A stretch of 35,370 nucleotides of DNA from Betaproteobacteria bacterium RIFCSPLOWO2_12_FULL_68_20 (GCA_001770655.1 MERQ01000106.1:66812-102181); one strand, 5' to 3'. Counted from the first letter of the stretch, positions 1 through 8,432 are shown. The notes: generated by a model from the letters alone, not told the origin. A program made the numbers and translations.

Positions 1-852
1 CGGCGCCTCGAGGAGCTGCACGCGGGGCTTTCGGTCGAGCTGCTCGCGCTCTCGACGCGCGGCGACGAGATGCTCGAGGTGCGGCTCGACCAGGTCGGCG
101 GCAAGGGGCTGTTCATCAAGGAGCTCGAGACGGCGCTCGCCGACGGGCGCGCGGACCTCGCGGTGCACTCGATGAAGGACGTTCCGGCCGTGCTCCCCGA
201 GGGCTTCGCGCTGGCGGCGATCACGCAGCGCGAGGACCCGCGCGACGCGTTCCTGTCCCCCGGATACTCGCGGCTGGAGGAGCTTCCCGCCGGCGCGAGC
301 GTCGGCACCTCCAGCCTGCGGCGCGCGGCCCAGATCGCGGCGCGCCACCCGGCGCTTCGCATCGGCATGTTGCGCGGCAACGTCGAGACGCGGCTGGCCA
401 AGCTCGAGCGCGGTGATTTCGATGCGATCGTGCTCGCGGCGGCGGGCCTGACGCGGCTCGGGCTCGCGTCACGCATACGCGCGTACCTTGCGGTCGAGGA
501 CAGCCTGCCCGCCGCCGGGCAGGGGGCGCTCGGCCTGGAATGCCTCGCGGCCCGCCGCGACGCTCTTCAGCTCGCCGCGCCGCTCGCCGACGCGCAGGCG
601 ACGCTGTGCGTGCGCGCCGAACGGGCCGTCAACCGGGCGCTCGGCGGCAACTGCGCGATTCCGCTCGGCGCGTTCGCGGAGCTCGCCGGGGCGAGGCTGC
701 GGCTGCGCGCCCTGGTCGCCTCGCCCGACGGCAGGAGCCTTGCGCGCGCCGATTGCGAGGGCGACGCCTCCGATCCCGAGGCGCTCGGCGAGCGCGCGGC
801 GCTCGAGTTGCGCCGGCACGGCGCCGACGAGATTCTTTCCGGTCTCAAATGA
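1..852 (+). CDS. hemC: Hydroxymethylbilane synthase (porphobilinogen deaminase), 5'-truncated by window
   Basis: Polymerises four porphobilinogen units into hydroxymethylbilane in the cytoplasm, the step before uroporphyrinogen III in heme synthesis. The reading frame is open from base 1; 283 residues are visible, and about 25-30 N-terminal residues lie outside the window (family about 310). Visible family motifs are GGKGLFIKELE, VHSMKDVP, GTSSLRR and the GGNCAIPLG segment, whose Cys carries the dipyrromethane cofactor. The TGA stop overlaps the ATG of hemD (ATGA), so the two are probably translationally coupled. First gene of the visible hemC-hemD-hemX-hemY run. Identification is firm; only the start is unseen. 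Confidence 0.97.
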   Translation, partial: RRLEELHAGLSVELLALSTRGDEMLEVRLDQVGGKGLFIKELETALADGRADLAVHSMKDVPAVLPEGFALAAITQREDPRDAFLSPGYSRLEELPAGASVGTSSLRRAAQIAARHPALRIGMLRGNVETRLAKLERGDFDAIVLAAAGLTRLGLASRIRAYLAVEDSLPAAGQGALGLECLAARRDALQLAAPLADAQATLCVRAERAVNRALGGNCAIPLGAFAELAGARLRLRALVASPDGRSLARADCEGDASDPEALGERAALELRRHGADEILSGLK

Positions 853-1637
853 CGGCCGAGCTGCCGCTCGCCGGACGCGGCGTCCTGGTGACGCGCCCGC
901 GCGAGCAGGCGGCGGGCCTCGCCGCGCTCATCGGGTCGGCGGGCGGACGCGCGCTGCTGTTTCCCGCGATCGAGATCGAGGAAGCGGGCGATCCGGCACC
1001 GGCCCTCTCGCTCATCGACCGGCTGGAGGACTTCGATCTCGCGGTGTTCATCAGCCCGAACGCGGTGCGCAAGGCGCTCGAGCTCGCGCGCGCGCGCCGC
1101 GGCGATCGGCCCTGGCCCGAGCAGCTGCGCGTGTCGGCGCCCGGGCGCGGCACCCGCGAAGAGCTGGAGCGGCACGGATTCTCTCGGGTGATCGCTCCGT
1201 CATCGCTCGCCGACAGCGAGGCGCTGCTCGCGCTACCCGAGCTTGCGGCCGTGGCCGGAAGGAGGATCCTCATCTTTCGCGGCGAGGGCGGGCGCGAGCT
1301 GCTCGGCAAGGCGCTGAGCGCGCGCGGCGCGCGCGTCGAGCATGCCGTGTGCTATCGCCGCGTCCGCCCCGACGCGGATCGCGGCGCGCTGCTGGCGGCG
1401 TGGCAGCGCGGGGGGGTGCACGCGGTCACCGTGTCCTCGTCCGAGGGCCTCGCCAACCTGGACGAGCTGCTCGGCCGGCGCGGCCGGCGCGCGTTGCGCG
1501 CTACGCCGCTGTTCGCACCCCATCCGCGGGTCGCCGACGCGGCGCGTCGTCTCGGCGTGCGCGAGGTGGTGGTCGCGGGGCCCGGCGACGAGGAAATGCT
1601 CGCTTGCCTGGTTGCATACTTCCGCCGCGCGAAGTAA
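849..1637 (+). CDS. hemD: Uroporphyrinogen-III synthase
   Basis: Cyclises hydroxymethylbilane to uroporphyrinogen III with inversion of ring D. The predicted protein has 262 residues, close to the usual 250-265. It begins with the typical strand GVLVTRPREQA and has two Rossmann-like halves, roughly residues 1-35 plus 165-262 and 40-160. The family is poorly conserved, so the call rests on this N-terminus, the length and the position directly after hemC. The start is the ATG inside the ATGA overlap with hemC. hemX starts 10 bases after its stop. Confidence 0.93.
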   Translation: MTAELPLAGRGVLVTRPREQAAGLAALIGSAGGRALLFPAIEIEEAGDPAPALSLIDRLEDFDLAVFISPNAVRKALELARARRGDRPWPEQLRVSAPGRGTREELERHGFSRVIAPSSLADSEALLALPELAAVAGRRILIFRGEGGRELLGKALSARGARVEHAVCYRRVRPDADRGALLAAWQRGGVHAVTVSSSEGLANLDELLGRRGRRALRATPLFAPHPRVADAARRLGVREVVVAGPGDEEMLACLVAYFRRAK

Positions 1638-1647
1638 AACCGCCCGA

Positions 1648-2679
1648 ATGGACCAGCAACGGGCGCAAGGGGAGACAAGGTCGAAGATCCCGCGTGCGCT
1701 GCTGCTCGGCCTGGCGGCGCTCGCCCTCGCGCTCGCGCTCAGCGCGCTGTTCTGGCTCGACGCGCGCAGCCGCATCGGCGCGACCCAGGAAGAGCTGGCG
1801 CGCCGGCTGCACGACATCGAGGCCGACGCGCGCGAGGCGCGCTCGCTTGCGCGCGAGGCGCAGGCCGGCATGCGCGAGGCGCAGGCGAAAGGCGCCCAGC
1901 TCGAGGCGCGCCTCGCCGAGTCGCAAAGCCAGCAGCTCGCGCTCGAGGCCCTTTACCAGGACCTGTCGCGCAACAAGGACGAGTGGCAGCTCGCCGAGAT
2001 CGAGCAGGTGCTCGCCATCGCCTCTCAGCAGCTCCAGCTCTCGGGAAACGTGCGTGCGGGGCTGCTCGCGCTGCAGCTCGCCGAGGCGCGGCTGGCGCGC
2101 GCCGACCGGCCGCAATTCGTCCCGGTGCGCCGGGCGCTGGCGCGCGATATCGAGCGGCTGAAGGCGCTTCCCGCGCTCGATCTTCCCGGCACCAGCCTGA
2201 AGCTCGACCGGCTCGCGGCCGCGGTGGATTCGCTGCCGCTCGCGTTCGAGGAGCGCGCGGATCGCAAGCCTGCGGCAAAGGGCAAGGCGGGCGCGGCCGA
2301 GGCCGGCTTCTGGTCGCGCCTGGGAGCGGAGATCTGGGGCGAGATGAGGCAGCTCGTGATCGTGCGCAAGGTGGAGACCCCCGATGCGCCCCTGCTTGCG
2401 CCGCCGCAGGCGTACTTCCTGCGCGAGAACCTGCGCCTGAGGCTGCTCAACGCGCGGCTCTCCCTGCTCATGCGCGACGAAGCGGGCTACCGGGAGGACC
2501 TGCGCTCCGCCCAGGCCTGGATCCGCCGTTACTTCGAGCCGCGCTCGAAACAGACCGCCGACGCGCTCGCGCAACTCAGGCAGCTCGCCGCGGCCTCGGT
2601 CAGCTTCGAGATGCCGACGATCTCGGACAGCCTGGAGGCGGTGCGCGGATTCAAGTCGCGCCGCGAGCGCGGGTCCTGA
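1648..2679 (+). CDS. hemX: HemX-like membrane protein of the heme operon
   Basis: Protein of 343 residues with a short cytoplasmic N-terminus and one strongly hydrophobic span (about residues 15-36). An Ala/Arg/Glu/Gln-rich segment that looks like a coiled coil follows (about 40-110), then a helical domain. This is the layout of HemX. It is annotated in enterics as a putative uroporphyrinogen-III methyltransferase but lacks a recognisable SAM site, and its biochemical role is unsettled. Here it is most safely a bitopic inner-membrane protein accompanying heme synthesis. It starts at ATG 1648, 10 bases after hemD, and hemY follows after 5 bases. Confidence 0.88.
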   Translation: MDQQRAQGETRSKIPRALLLGLAALALALALSALFWLDARSRIGATQEELARRLHDIEADAREARSLAREAQAGMREAQAKGAQLEARLAESQSQQLALEALYQDLSRNKDEWQLAEIEQVLAIASQQLQLSGNVRAGLLALQLAEARLARADRPQFVPVRRALARDIERLKALPALDLPGTSLKLDRLAAAVDSLPLAFEERADRKPAAKGKAGAAEAGFWSRLGAEIWGEMRQLVIVRKVETPDAPLLAPPQAYFLRENLRLRLLNARLSLLMRDEAGYREDLRSAQAWIRRYFEPRSKQTADALAQLRQLAAASVSFEMPTISDSLEAVRGFKSRRERGS

Positions 2680-2684
2680 GCGCC

Positions 2685-3878
2685 ATGAGGTCGCTCGCCT
2701 GGCTGCTCGCGGTATTCGCCGCGGCGGTCGCTGTGGTGATCTTCGCGCGCGTCGAGGCGGGCTACGTGCTTTTCGTCTATCCGCCGTACCGGGTCGAGAT
2801 GTCGATGCTGCTCGCCGGCATCGCGCTCGCGGCGGGCTTCGCCGTGCTCCACTTCGTGGTGCGGCTGCTCGCCCACACGCTCGCGCTCCCGGCGCACGTG
2901 CGCTCGTACCGCGAGCGGCGCAGGCGCGAGCACGCCCACGCCGCGCTCGCGGCGGCGCTGCAGGCGTATTTCGAGGGGCGCTACGCGCGCGCCGAGAAGG
3001 AGGCGGGGCTCGCGCACGAGTCCGGGCCCGCCCCCGGCCTCGCGGCGCTGCTTGCCGCACGCGCGGCACACGAGATGCGCGACTTCGAGCGCCGCGACCG
3101 ATGGCTGGAGCGCGCCGAGCGCTCTGGAGAGCGCCTGCAGGCGGCGCGGCTCGTCACGCACGCGGAGCTCGCCCTGGAGGAGCGTGATTTCGTGCGGGCG
3201 CGCGACGCGCTGAGGAGCCTGCACGGCGGCGGTCCGAGACACATCGCGACGATGAGGATGCTGTTGCGGGCCGAGCGCGGCGCAGCGAACTGGGAGGAGG
3301 TGCTCAGGCTCGCTACGCAGCTCGCCAAGCGCGACGCGATCGCGCCGGCTCTCGCCGAGGAGTACAAGGTGCAGGCGCACATCGAGCTGCTGAACCGGGC
3401 CGCGGGCAGCCGCCCGGCGTTCGAGAGCCGCTGGCGCGGCGTTCCGTCGCGCGACCGGTCGCAGCCGCGCATCGCGTCGGCGGCGGCGCGGCACGCCACC
3501 GCGCTCGGCGCCGCGGCGCTCGCGCGCGAAGTCATCGAGCAGGCGCTCGCCGCCGAGTGGAGCCCGCAGCTCGTGTCGCTCTACGGCGAGCTGCCGGCGC
3601 GGCTCGATCCGGCAGAGCGCGCGGGAGAAGTGCGCGCGAGGATCGAGCGCGCCGAGCGCTGGCTCGCAGCGCATCCAGACGACCCACAGCTGCTCGCCTC
3701 GCTGGGGAAGCTGTGCGCGCAGGCCGAGCTGTGGGGCAAGGCGAGAAGCTCACTCGAGGCGAGCCTCACGTTCGAGGAAAGCCGCGCCGCGCACCTGGAG
3801 CTCGCGCGGCTCGCGGAGCGGCTGGGGCAGGGCGAGGAAGCGCAGCGGCACTACCGGCGCGCCGCGGAGCTGCCCTAG
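2685..3878 (+). CDS. hemY: HemY-type TPR membrane protein of heme biosynthesis
   Basis: Protein of 397 residues. Two hydrophobic segments (about residues 3-22 and 38-62) flank the conserved GYVLFVYPPYRVEMS stretch typical of proteobacterial HemY. The rest is helical and repeat-rich, with the alternating Ala/Leu/Glu pattern of TPR units, ending in a clear TPR-like stretch. This HemY is unrelated to the Gram-positive protoporphyrinogen oxidase of the same name; its role in late heme synthesis is known genetically but not enzymatically. The start ATG lies 5 bases after hemX. It is the last gene of the heme block and converges on the DUF2442 gene 9 bases downstream. Confidence 0.9.
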   Translation: MRSLAWLLAVFAAAVAVVIFARVEAGYVLFVYPPYRVEMSMLLAGIALAAGFAVLHFVVRLLAHTLALPAHVRSYRERRRREHAHAALAAALQAYFEGRYARAEKEAGLAHESGPAPGLAALLAARAAHEMRDFERRDRWLERAERSGERLQAARLVTHAELALEERDFVRARDALRSLHGGGPRHIATMRMLLRAERGAANWEEVLRLATQLAKRDAIAPALAEEYKVQAHIELLNRAAGSRPAFESRWRGVPSRDRSQPRIASAAARHATALGAAALAREVIEQALAAEWSPQLVSLYGELPARLDPAERAGEVRARIERAERWLAAHPDDPQLLASLGKLCAQAELWGKARSSLEASLTFEESRAAHLELARLAERLGQGEEAQRHYRRAAELP

Positions 3879-3887
3879 ATCAGGTGG

Positions 3888-4127
3888 TCAGGTGCTGGAC
3901 CGCGCCACCAGCGGAAACTTTTCCGGGTGGCGGATCGAATCTACCGCCAGATCCACGTCGAGATCCGGCCAGTAGAGGTGATGCGGCTGTGGGCGCTGGA
4001 CGTTGGTGAGTTTCGCGATTGGCGCGTCCTTGAACCAGGGAAACTCCGAAAACGGCACGAAGAGTTCCTCGGTTCCCAGCAAGAGCCAGAAGCCGTGGTT
4101 CGAGACGTTCGTGACTTCAGCGTCCAA
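3888..4127 (-). CDS. DUF2442 domain protein, probable partner of a DUF4160 gene
   Basis: Small protein of 79 residues matching the DUF2442 pattern: a GFWLLLGTEELFVPFSEFPWF core and the C-terminal HHLYWPDLDVDLAVDSI signature. DUF2442 genes commonly sit next to DUF4160 genes in pairs suspected to be toxin-antitoxin modules, and that pairing is seen here. The only plausible in-frame start I see is TTG at 4127; the upstream frame closes at 4155. The reading frame looks intact, unlike its partner. GC is clearly lower than in the flanking hem genes, suggesting an acquired gene. Function is not established. Confidence 0.7.
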   Translation of the reverse strand: MDAEVTNVSNHGFWLLLGTEELFVPFSEFPWFKDAPIAKLTNVQRPQPHHLYWPDLDVDLAVDSIRHPEKFPLVARSST

Positions 4128-4132
4128 AGTGT

Positions 4133-4270
4133 TTACGCCGGCTCGAATTGCACATCACGCCAGAACTTCGCCTCTCCATCCGCGTAATGAACGCGTACAT
4201 GGAGCCGAGATTCCTCGCGCGAGAAGAAAAAGAACCGGGATCCATCTTCGTGGAAGATCGTCGCGCTCAA
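4133..4270 (-). pseudogene. Truncated DUF4160 gene
   Basis: The minus-strand frame from TTG 4270 to TAA 4133 encodes 45 residues. They resemble the first half of DUF4160 proteins: GSRFFFFSREESRLHVRV, then GEAKFW, ending FEPA. Normal family members continue for roughly another 35-40 residues, a region absent here. The stop is followed after 5 bases by the TTG of the DUF2442 gene, so the C-terminal half has been deleted rather than displaced. The TTG lies only about 15 bases beyond the inner end of the palindromic element at 4286-4350, the kind of short leader seen in integron cassette genes. Family assignment is from memory of the motif, hence moderate confidence. Confidence 0.55.
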
Positions 4271-4273
4271 AAC

Positions 4274-4432
4274 TTATCTTGGAGCGCGTAACGTGGAGCC
4301 CACCGGCGTGCGCCGGTTTCGTGGCGTCCGGGTGGGCCGCGTGGTTATGCCCCAAACCACCGTGCGTACCGCACGGCCTGGTAGGGAGCGCTTTAGCCGA
4401 TGTGGAACAGACTCGTCAAGCAGCAGGCGCAT
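4274..4432 (-). pseudogene. Truncated DUF5615 (PIN-like) toxin-type gene
   Basis: Begins at ATG 4432 with MRLLLDESVPHRLKRSLPG, the classic N-terminus of DUF5615 PIN-like proteins, including the first acidic residue (Asp6). After about 26 residues the homology stops. The frame then runs through the attC-like palindrome at 4286-4350 and ends at TAA 4274, giving 52 residues against about 110-120 in intact members. The start overlaps the 3' end of the upstream DUF433 frame by 17 bases, the usual coupling of these antitoxin/toxin pairs. Almost certainly non-functional. Confidence 0.6.
4286..4350 (-). repeat. attC-like palindromic element (copy A)
   Basis: An imperfect inverted repeat of 65 bp. 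The outer arms are 4286-4292 (GCGTAAC) and 4344-4350 (GTTATGC), pairing 6 of 7. The inner arms are 4298-4304 (GCCCACC) and 4331-4337 (GGTGGGC), pairing 7 of 7. Unpaired spacers of 5 and 6 bases separate outer from inner arms, and a variable centre lies at 4305-4330. This is the R''-L''-L'-R' architecture and size of an integron attC site. The boxes are not a perfect match to GTTRRRY. Read on the minus strand it lies after the DUF433/DUF5615 pair and before the DUF4160/DUF2442 pair, where a cassette boundary is expected. Confidence 0.55.
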
Positions 4433-4583
4433 CTGCGAATAGGCGCGCCTTGGCTGCCTCGAGAACCGCTATCGCAGCCTCTTTGGAGACAGAGGGGAAG
4501 TCCTCCAGAAAGTCCTCAAGCGATGAACTTCCTTCAAGGTAGTCGAAGAGGTTCTGCACGAGTCTACCTCCAATGCGCCCAGT
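4416..4583 (-). pseudogene. DUF433 antitoxin-type gene, N-terminus missing
   Basis: The open minus-strand frame contains VQNLFDYLEG, followed by LEDFLEDFPSVS and AIAVLEAAK. This is the C-terminal two thirds of DUF433 proteins, which are usually encoded just upstream of DUF5615 PIN-like toxins. The upstream frame is closed by TAA at 4584-4586 and no good start codon precedes the homology, so the first 20-30 residues are lost or frame-disrupted. It ends at TGA 4416, overlapping the ATG of the DUF5615 remnant. Likely dead. Confidence 0.55.
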
Positions 4584-4607
4584 TTAGCTGGAACCTGGAT
4601 CTATGGG

Positions 4608-4640
4608 GCATAACGTGGAGCCAACCGGCGCGCGCCGGCC
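4608..4640 (-). repeat. Half copy (copy B) of the attC-like element
   Basis: Bases 4611-4638 match 4289-4316 of copy A at 26 of 28 positions, including the outer arm (4608-4614), the 5-base spacer and the inner arm (4620-4626). The other half of the palindrome is missing; instead, sequence coding for a recombinase fragment begins at 4640. Copy B therefore marks the left edge (minus-strand sense) of the DUF433/DUF5615 segment. The distance between the two outer arms is about 320 bp, a plausible cassette length. Confidence 0.5.
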
Positions 4641-4696
4641 GTACCGAGGAGGCCTACGTACACTGGATCAAGCGCTTCATCTTCTTCAACGGCAGA
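4640..4696 (+). pseudogene. Fragment of an integron-type tyrosine recombinase (IntI-like, N-terminal SAM-like domain)
   Basis: About 18 codons encode RTEEAYVHWIKRFIFFNG. This closely follows the conserved helix of the N-terminal core-binding domain of integron integrases and their relatives (RTExAYVxWIxRFIxFHG). The residues normally before it are replaced by the palindromic half site, and those after it (usually K-R-H-P) are absent; the sequence runs straight into the 3' end of hemF. No catalytic domain is present. The fragment is divergent from the cassette-like genes, which is the canonical orientation of intI relative to its array. Confidence 0.6.
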
Positions 4697-4703
4697 ATTG
4701 CTG

Positions 4704-5600
4704 CTACACCCAATCACGCGGCTTGAGGAAGTCCGTGTACAGCCTCTCCTCGGGCGACCCCAGCTCGGGCTTCCAGTCGTAGCGCCACGCGACGCGCGGC
4801 GGCAGTGACATCAGGACCGACTCCGTGCGCCCGCCCGATTGCAGGCCGAACAGCGTCCCGCGGTCGTAGACCAGGTTGAACTCCACGTAGCGCCCGCGCC
4901 GGTAGGCCTGGAAGTCGCGTTCGCGCTCGCCGTAGGGGTGCGAGCGCCTTTTTTCGACGATTGGAGCGTAGGCGGTGAGAAAGTGATCGCCTACCGAGCG
5001 CACCAGCTCGAAGGAGTGCTCGAATCCGCGCTCGCCGAAATCGTCGAAGAAGATGCCGCCGATGCCGCGCGGCTCGCCCCGATGCCTGAGGAAGAAGTAC
5101 TCGTCGCACCATTTCTTGAACCTCGGGTAGTACTCCTCGCCGAAAGGCGCGAGCGCGTCGCGACAAACAGAGTGGAAGTGCCGCGCATCCTCCTCGAAGC
5201 CGTAATAGGGCGTGAGGTCCATTCCACCGCCGAACCACCACACGGGCTCGCCGCCCTTTTTCGCCGCGACGAAAAAGCGCACGTTCAGATGCACCGTCGG
5301 GCAGTAGGGATTGCGCGGATGCAGCACCAGCGACACGCCCATCGCGTCGTAGTCGCGCCCGGCGAGCTGCGGCCTCGATGCGCTTGCCGAGGCGGGAAGC
5401 TCGCGCCCCTGCACGCGCGAGAGGCTGACCCCGCCGCGCTCGAACACGCGCCCTTCCTCGATCACGCGCGTGATCCCGCCGCCGCCCTCGGCGCGCTCCC
5501 AGGCGTCGGTGCGAAACGGCGCGCCGTCGAGCGCTTCGAGCGCCGCGACGGCGCGCTGCTGCAGCGCGCCGAAGTAGTCGTGGACCGCCTGGACGTCCAC
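4704..5600 (-). CDS. hemF: Oxygen-dependent coproporphyrinogen-III oxidase
   Basis: Oxidative decarboxylation of coproporphyrinogen III to protoporphyrinogen IX using O2; cytosolic, aerobic branch of heme synthesis. The 298-residue protein matches the family almost end to end: [84 protein letters not shown], and the terminal RDWV. Start chosen at GTG 5600, which gives the family length and lies 4 bases after the purD stop, with a GGGG run upstream. It is last in dusB-fis-purH-purD-hemF. Its 3' end abuts the degenerate integrase fragment, so its usual downstream neighbours have been separated from it. Confidence 0.96.
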   Translation of the reverse strand: MDVQAVHDYFGALQQRAVAALEALDGAPFRTDAWERAEGGGGITRVIEEGRVFERGGVSLSRVQGRELPASASASRPQLAGRDYDAMGVSLVLHPRNPYCPTVHLNVRFFVAAKKGGEPVWWFGGGMDLTPYYGFEEDARHFHSVCRDALAPFGEEYYPRFKKWCDEYFFLRHRGEPRGIGGIFFDDFGERGFEHSFELVRSVGDHFLTAYAPIVEKRRSHPYGERERDFQAYRRGRYVEFNLVYDRGTLFGLQSGGRTESVLMSLPPRVAWRYDWKPELGSPEERLYTDFLKPRDWV

Positions 5601-5604
5601 CGCG

Positions 5605-6876
5605 CTAGCCCCGCTTGATCGCGCGGTGGCCGATGTCCTTGCGGTATTGCATGCCCGCGAAGCGGATGCCCTCGAGCGCCTCGTAGGCGCGGGCGCGCGC
5701 GATGCGGATCGAGTCGCCGAGCGCGGTGACGCACAGCACCCGCCCGCCGCTGGTGACGAGGCGCTTGCCGTTGAGCCGGGTGCCGGCGTGAAACACGCGG
5801 CAATCCTGCGCCGGGCCGGGAATGCCTTCGATGCGGTCGCCCCTGCGCGGCTCTTCCGGATAGCCCTGCGCCGCGAGCACCACGCCAAGCGCCGCGCGCC
5901 GGTCCCACTCGGCCTGCGCTTCGTCAAGCCTGCCCTCGATCGCCGCCTCGACGAGTTCGAGCAGGTCGGACTTCAGTCGCAGCACCATCGGCTGCGTCTC
6001 CGGGTCGCCCAGGCGGCAGTTGAACTCGAGTGTCTTCGGGTTTCCCTGCTGGTCGATCATCAGCCCGGCGTACAGGAACCCTGCGTAGGGAGTGCCGTCT
6101 TTCGCCATGCCGGCGATCGCGGGCTGGATGATCTCGCGCATCACTCGCGCATGCACCTCGGGCGTCACCACTGGCGCGGGCGAGTAGGCGCCCATGCCGC
6201 CGGTGTTCGGGCCCTCGTCGCCGTCGCGCAGGCGCTTGTGATCCTGGCTGGTGGCGAGCGCCAGCACGTGCGCGCCGTCGGCCGCGACGATGAAGCTCGC
6301 CTCCTCGCCCTCGAGCCGCTCCTCGATGACGACGCGCGAGCCCGCCTCCCCGAGCTTGCGCCCGACGAGCATCGACTCGATCGCCGCCTTTGCTTCCTGC
6401 ACGGTCTCGGCGACCACCACGCCCTTGCCGGCGGCAAGCCCGTCGGCCTTGACGACAATCGGCGCGCCGTGCTTCTCGACGTAGGCAATTGCGGGCGGCG
6501 CGGACGCGAACGTGGCGTGCCGCCCGGTCGGAATGCCGTGCCGCGCCATGAAGCTCTTGGCGAATTCCTTGGATGCTTCGAGCCGGGCCGCATTGCGCGT
6601 CGGGCCGAAGATCTTCAGGCCGGCGTCGCGGAACTCGTCGACCACCCCGGCGGCGAGCGGCGCCTCGGGTCCGACCACGGTGAGCTGGACTTTTTCCTTC
6701 CTTGCGAAGGCGATCAGCTCGGGAATCGCGGTGAGCGCGACGTTCTCCAGTCCCGGCTCGGCCGCCGTGCCGCCGTTTCCCGGCGCGACGAACACCTTCT
6801 GCACGCGCGGGCTCTGCGCGAGCTTCCAGGCGAGCGCGTGCTCCCTGCCCCCGGAGCCGATGACGAGGAGCTTCAA
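5605..6876 (-). CDS. purD: Phosphoribosylamine-glycine ligase (GAR synthetase)
   Basis: ATP-dependent joining of glycine to phosphoribosylamine, second step of de novo purine synthesis. The 423-residue protein is full length. The N-terminal domain starts [21 protein letters not shown] with [10 protein letters not shown]. The ATP-grasp domain (about residues 100-325) shows [25 protein letters not shown] and [13 protein letters not shown]; a C-terminal domain follows. The start is TTG (6876-6874), overlapping the purH stop by 4 bases (TTGA). No alternative ATG gives the conserved GSGGREH N-terminus. Confidence 0.97.
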   Translation of the reverse strand: MKLLVIGSGGREHALAWKLAQSPRVQKVFVAPGNGGTAAEPGLENVALTAIPELIAFARKEKVQLTVVGPEAPLAAGVVDEFRDAGLKIFGPTRNAARLEASKEFAKSFMARHGIPTGRHATFASAPPAIAYVEKHGAPIVVKADGLAAGKGVVVAETVQEAKAAIESMLVGRKLGEAGSRVVIEERLEGEEASFIVAADGAHVLALATSQDHKRLRDGDEGPNTGGMGAYSPAPVVTPEVHARVMREIIQPAIAGMAKDGTPYAGFLYAGLMIDQQGNPKTLEFNCRLGDPETQPMVLRLKSDLLELVEAAIEGRLDEAQAEWDRRAALGVVLAAQGYPEEPRRGDRIEGIPGPAQDCRVFHAGTRLNGKRLVTSGGRVLCVTALGDSIRIARARAYEALEGIRFAGMQYRKDIGHRAIKRG

Positions 6877-8432
6877 TGCCTGAAGTGGCGCATGCCGGTG
6901 AACACCATCGCGATGCCGCGCTCATCGGCTGCGGCGATCACCTCCTCGTCGCGCACGCTGCCGCCCGGCTGGATCACCGCGGCTGCGCCGGCCCCGGCCA
7001 CCGCGTCGAGGCCGTCGCGAAACGGGAAGAACGCGTCGGAGGCGACCACGGAGCCCTCGAGCGCGAGGCCCGCGCTGCCGGCTTTCATCGCGGCGATGCG
7101 CGCGCTGTCCACGCGGCTCATCTGCCCCGCGCCGACGCCGAGCGTCATGCCGTCGCGGCAGAACACGATGGCGTTCGACTTGACGAATTTCGCGACGCGC
7201 CAGGCGAACAGCAGGTCCGCCCACTGCGCCTCGCTCGGCGCCTTCCTGGTCGCGACCTTCAGGGCCGGGCGCTCGACCGATCCCGCATCGCTGCCCTGCA
7301 CCAGCAGCCCGCCGCCGACGCGCTTGTAATCATGCGCCTGCACGCCATGGGCGAGCGGCACCTCCAGCAGCCGCAGGTTCGGCTTCCCGGCGAGCGCCTC
7401 GCGCGCCTCGGGCTCCAGGCGCGGAGCGATGATCACCTCGGCGAACTGCTTTCCCACCGCCTCGGCGGTGGCGCGGTCGAGCGCCCGGTTGAAGGCGATG
7501 ATGCCGCCGAAGGCGGAAACCGGGTCGGTCTTGAACGCCTTGGCGTAAGCGGCGCGCAGGTTCTCCCCGATCGCCGCGCCGCAGGGGTTGGCGTGCTTGA
7601 CGATGACGCAGGCCGGCTCGGAGAAGCTCTTGACGCACTCCCAGGCGGCGTCGGAGTCGGCGATGTTGTTGTACGAGAGCTCCTTGCCCTGGATCTGCCG
7701 GTAGCTCGCCAGCCCTCCCTCGACGGGACGATCGTCGCGGTAGAACGCCGCGCTCTGGTGCGGGTTCTCGCCGTAGCGCAGGTCCTGCAGCTTTCTGAGC
7801 TGCAGCGAGAGCACGTCGGGGTATTCGCCGCGGCGCCGCTCGGCGTCGAGCGAAAAAAGGTAGTTCGCGATCGCGCCGTCGTAGGCGGCGGTGTGCGCGA
7901 ACACCTTCTTCGCGAGCTCGAAGCGGGTGGCGTCCGAGACGCCGCCCGAGGCCCGGATCTCCTCGAGCACGCGCGAATAGTCGTGCGGGTCCACGACCAC
8001 CGCCACGCCGGCATGGTTCTTCGCCGCTCCGCGCAGCATCGCCGGTCCGCCGATGTCGATGTTCTCGATCGCGTCCTCGAGCCGGCAGTCGGGGTCGGCG
8101 ACGGTGGCCTGGAACGGGTACAGGTTCACCACCACCAGATCGATCGGCTCGATGCCTGCCTTGCGGATCGCGGCGAGGTGAGCGGGATCGTCGCGCCGCG
8201 CCAGCAGGGCGCCGTGGATTTTCGGATGCAGGGTCTTGACGCGGCCGTCGAGCATTTCGGGGAAGCCGGTCACCGCCGAGACCTCGGTGACGGCGACACC
8301 TTCCCTCTCGAGCAGCTTCGCGGTGCCCCCGGTCGAGACGATCGGGACTCCGAGCGCGGCGAGCGCGCGCGCGAATTCCACGATGCCCGACTTGTCGGAG
8401 ACGCTGAAAAGCGCCCGCTTGATTTTCGACAC
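6873..8432 (-). CDS. purH: Bifunctional AICAR transformylase / IMP cyclohydrolase
   Basis: Last two steps of IMP synthesis. The 519-residue protein has the N-terminal MGS-like cyclohydrolase domain (about 1-195: [41 protein letters not shown]). The AICAR transformylase domain follows ([14 protein letters not shown], the catalytic KHANPCG segment, and a C-terminal FPFRDG). Start is GTG at 8432, whose G is also the last base of the fis TAG, so purH translation is probably coupled to fis. It is followed by purD with a 4-base overlap. Confidence 0.97.
   Translation of the reverse strand: MSKIKRALFSVSDKSGIVEFARALAALGVPIVSTGGTAKLLEREGVAVTEVSAVTGFPEMLDGRVKTLHPKIHGALLARRDDPAHLAAIRKAGIEPIDLVVVNLYPFQATVADPDCRLEDAIENIDIGGPAMLRGAAKNHAGVAVVVDPHDYSRVLEEIRASGGVSDATRFELAKKVFAHTAAYDGAIANYLFSLDAERRRGEYPDVLSLQLRKLQDLRYGENPHQSAAFYRDDRPVEGGLASYRQIQGKELSYNNIADSDAAWECVKSFSEPACVIVKHANPCGAAIGENLRAAYAKAFKTDPVSAFGGIIAFNRALDRATAEAVGKQFAEVIIAPRLEPEAREALAGKPNLRLLEVPLAHGVQAHDYKRVGGGLLVQGSDAGSVERPALKVATRKAPSEAQWADLLFAWRVAKFVKSNAIVFCRDGMTLGVGAGQMSRVDSARIAAMKAGSAGLALEGSVVASDAFFPFRDGLDAVAGAGAAAVIQPGGSVRDEEVIAAADERGIAMVFTGMRHFRH

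Noticed and set aside
4400-4726. A 108-residue plus-strand frame at 4400-4726 as a real gene
   Set aside because: Only its 18-codon recombinase-like part is recognisable; the first part is antisense to the DUF433/DUF5615 remnants and crosses the palindromic half site.
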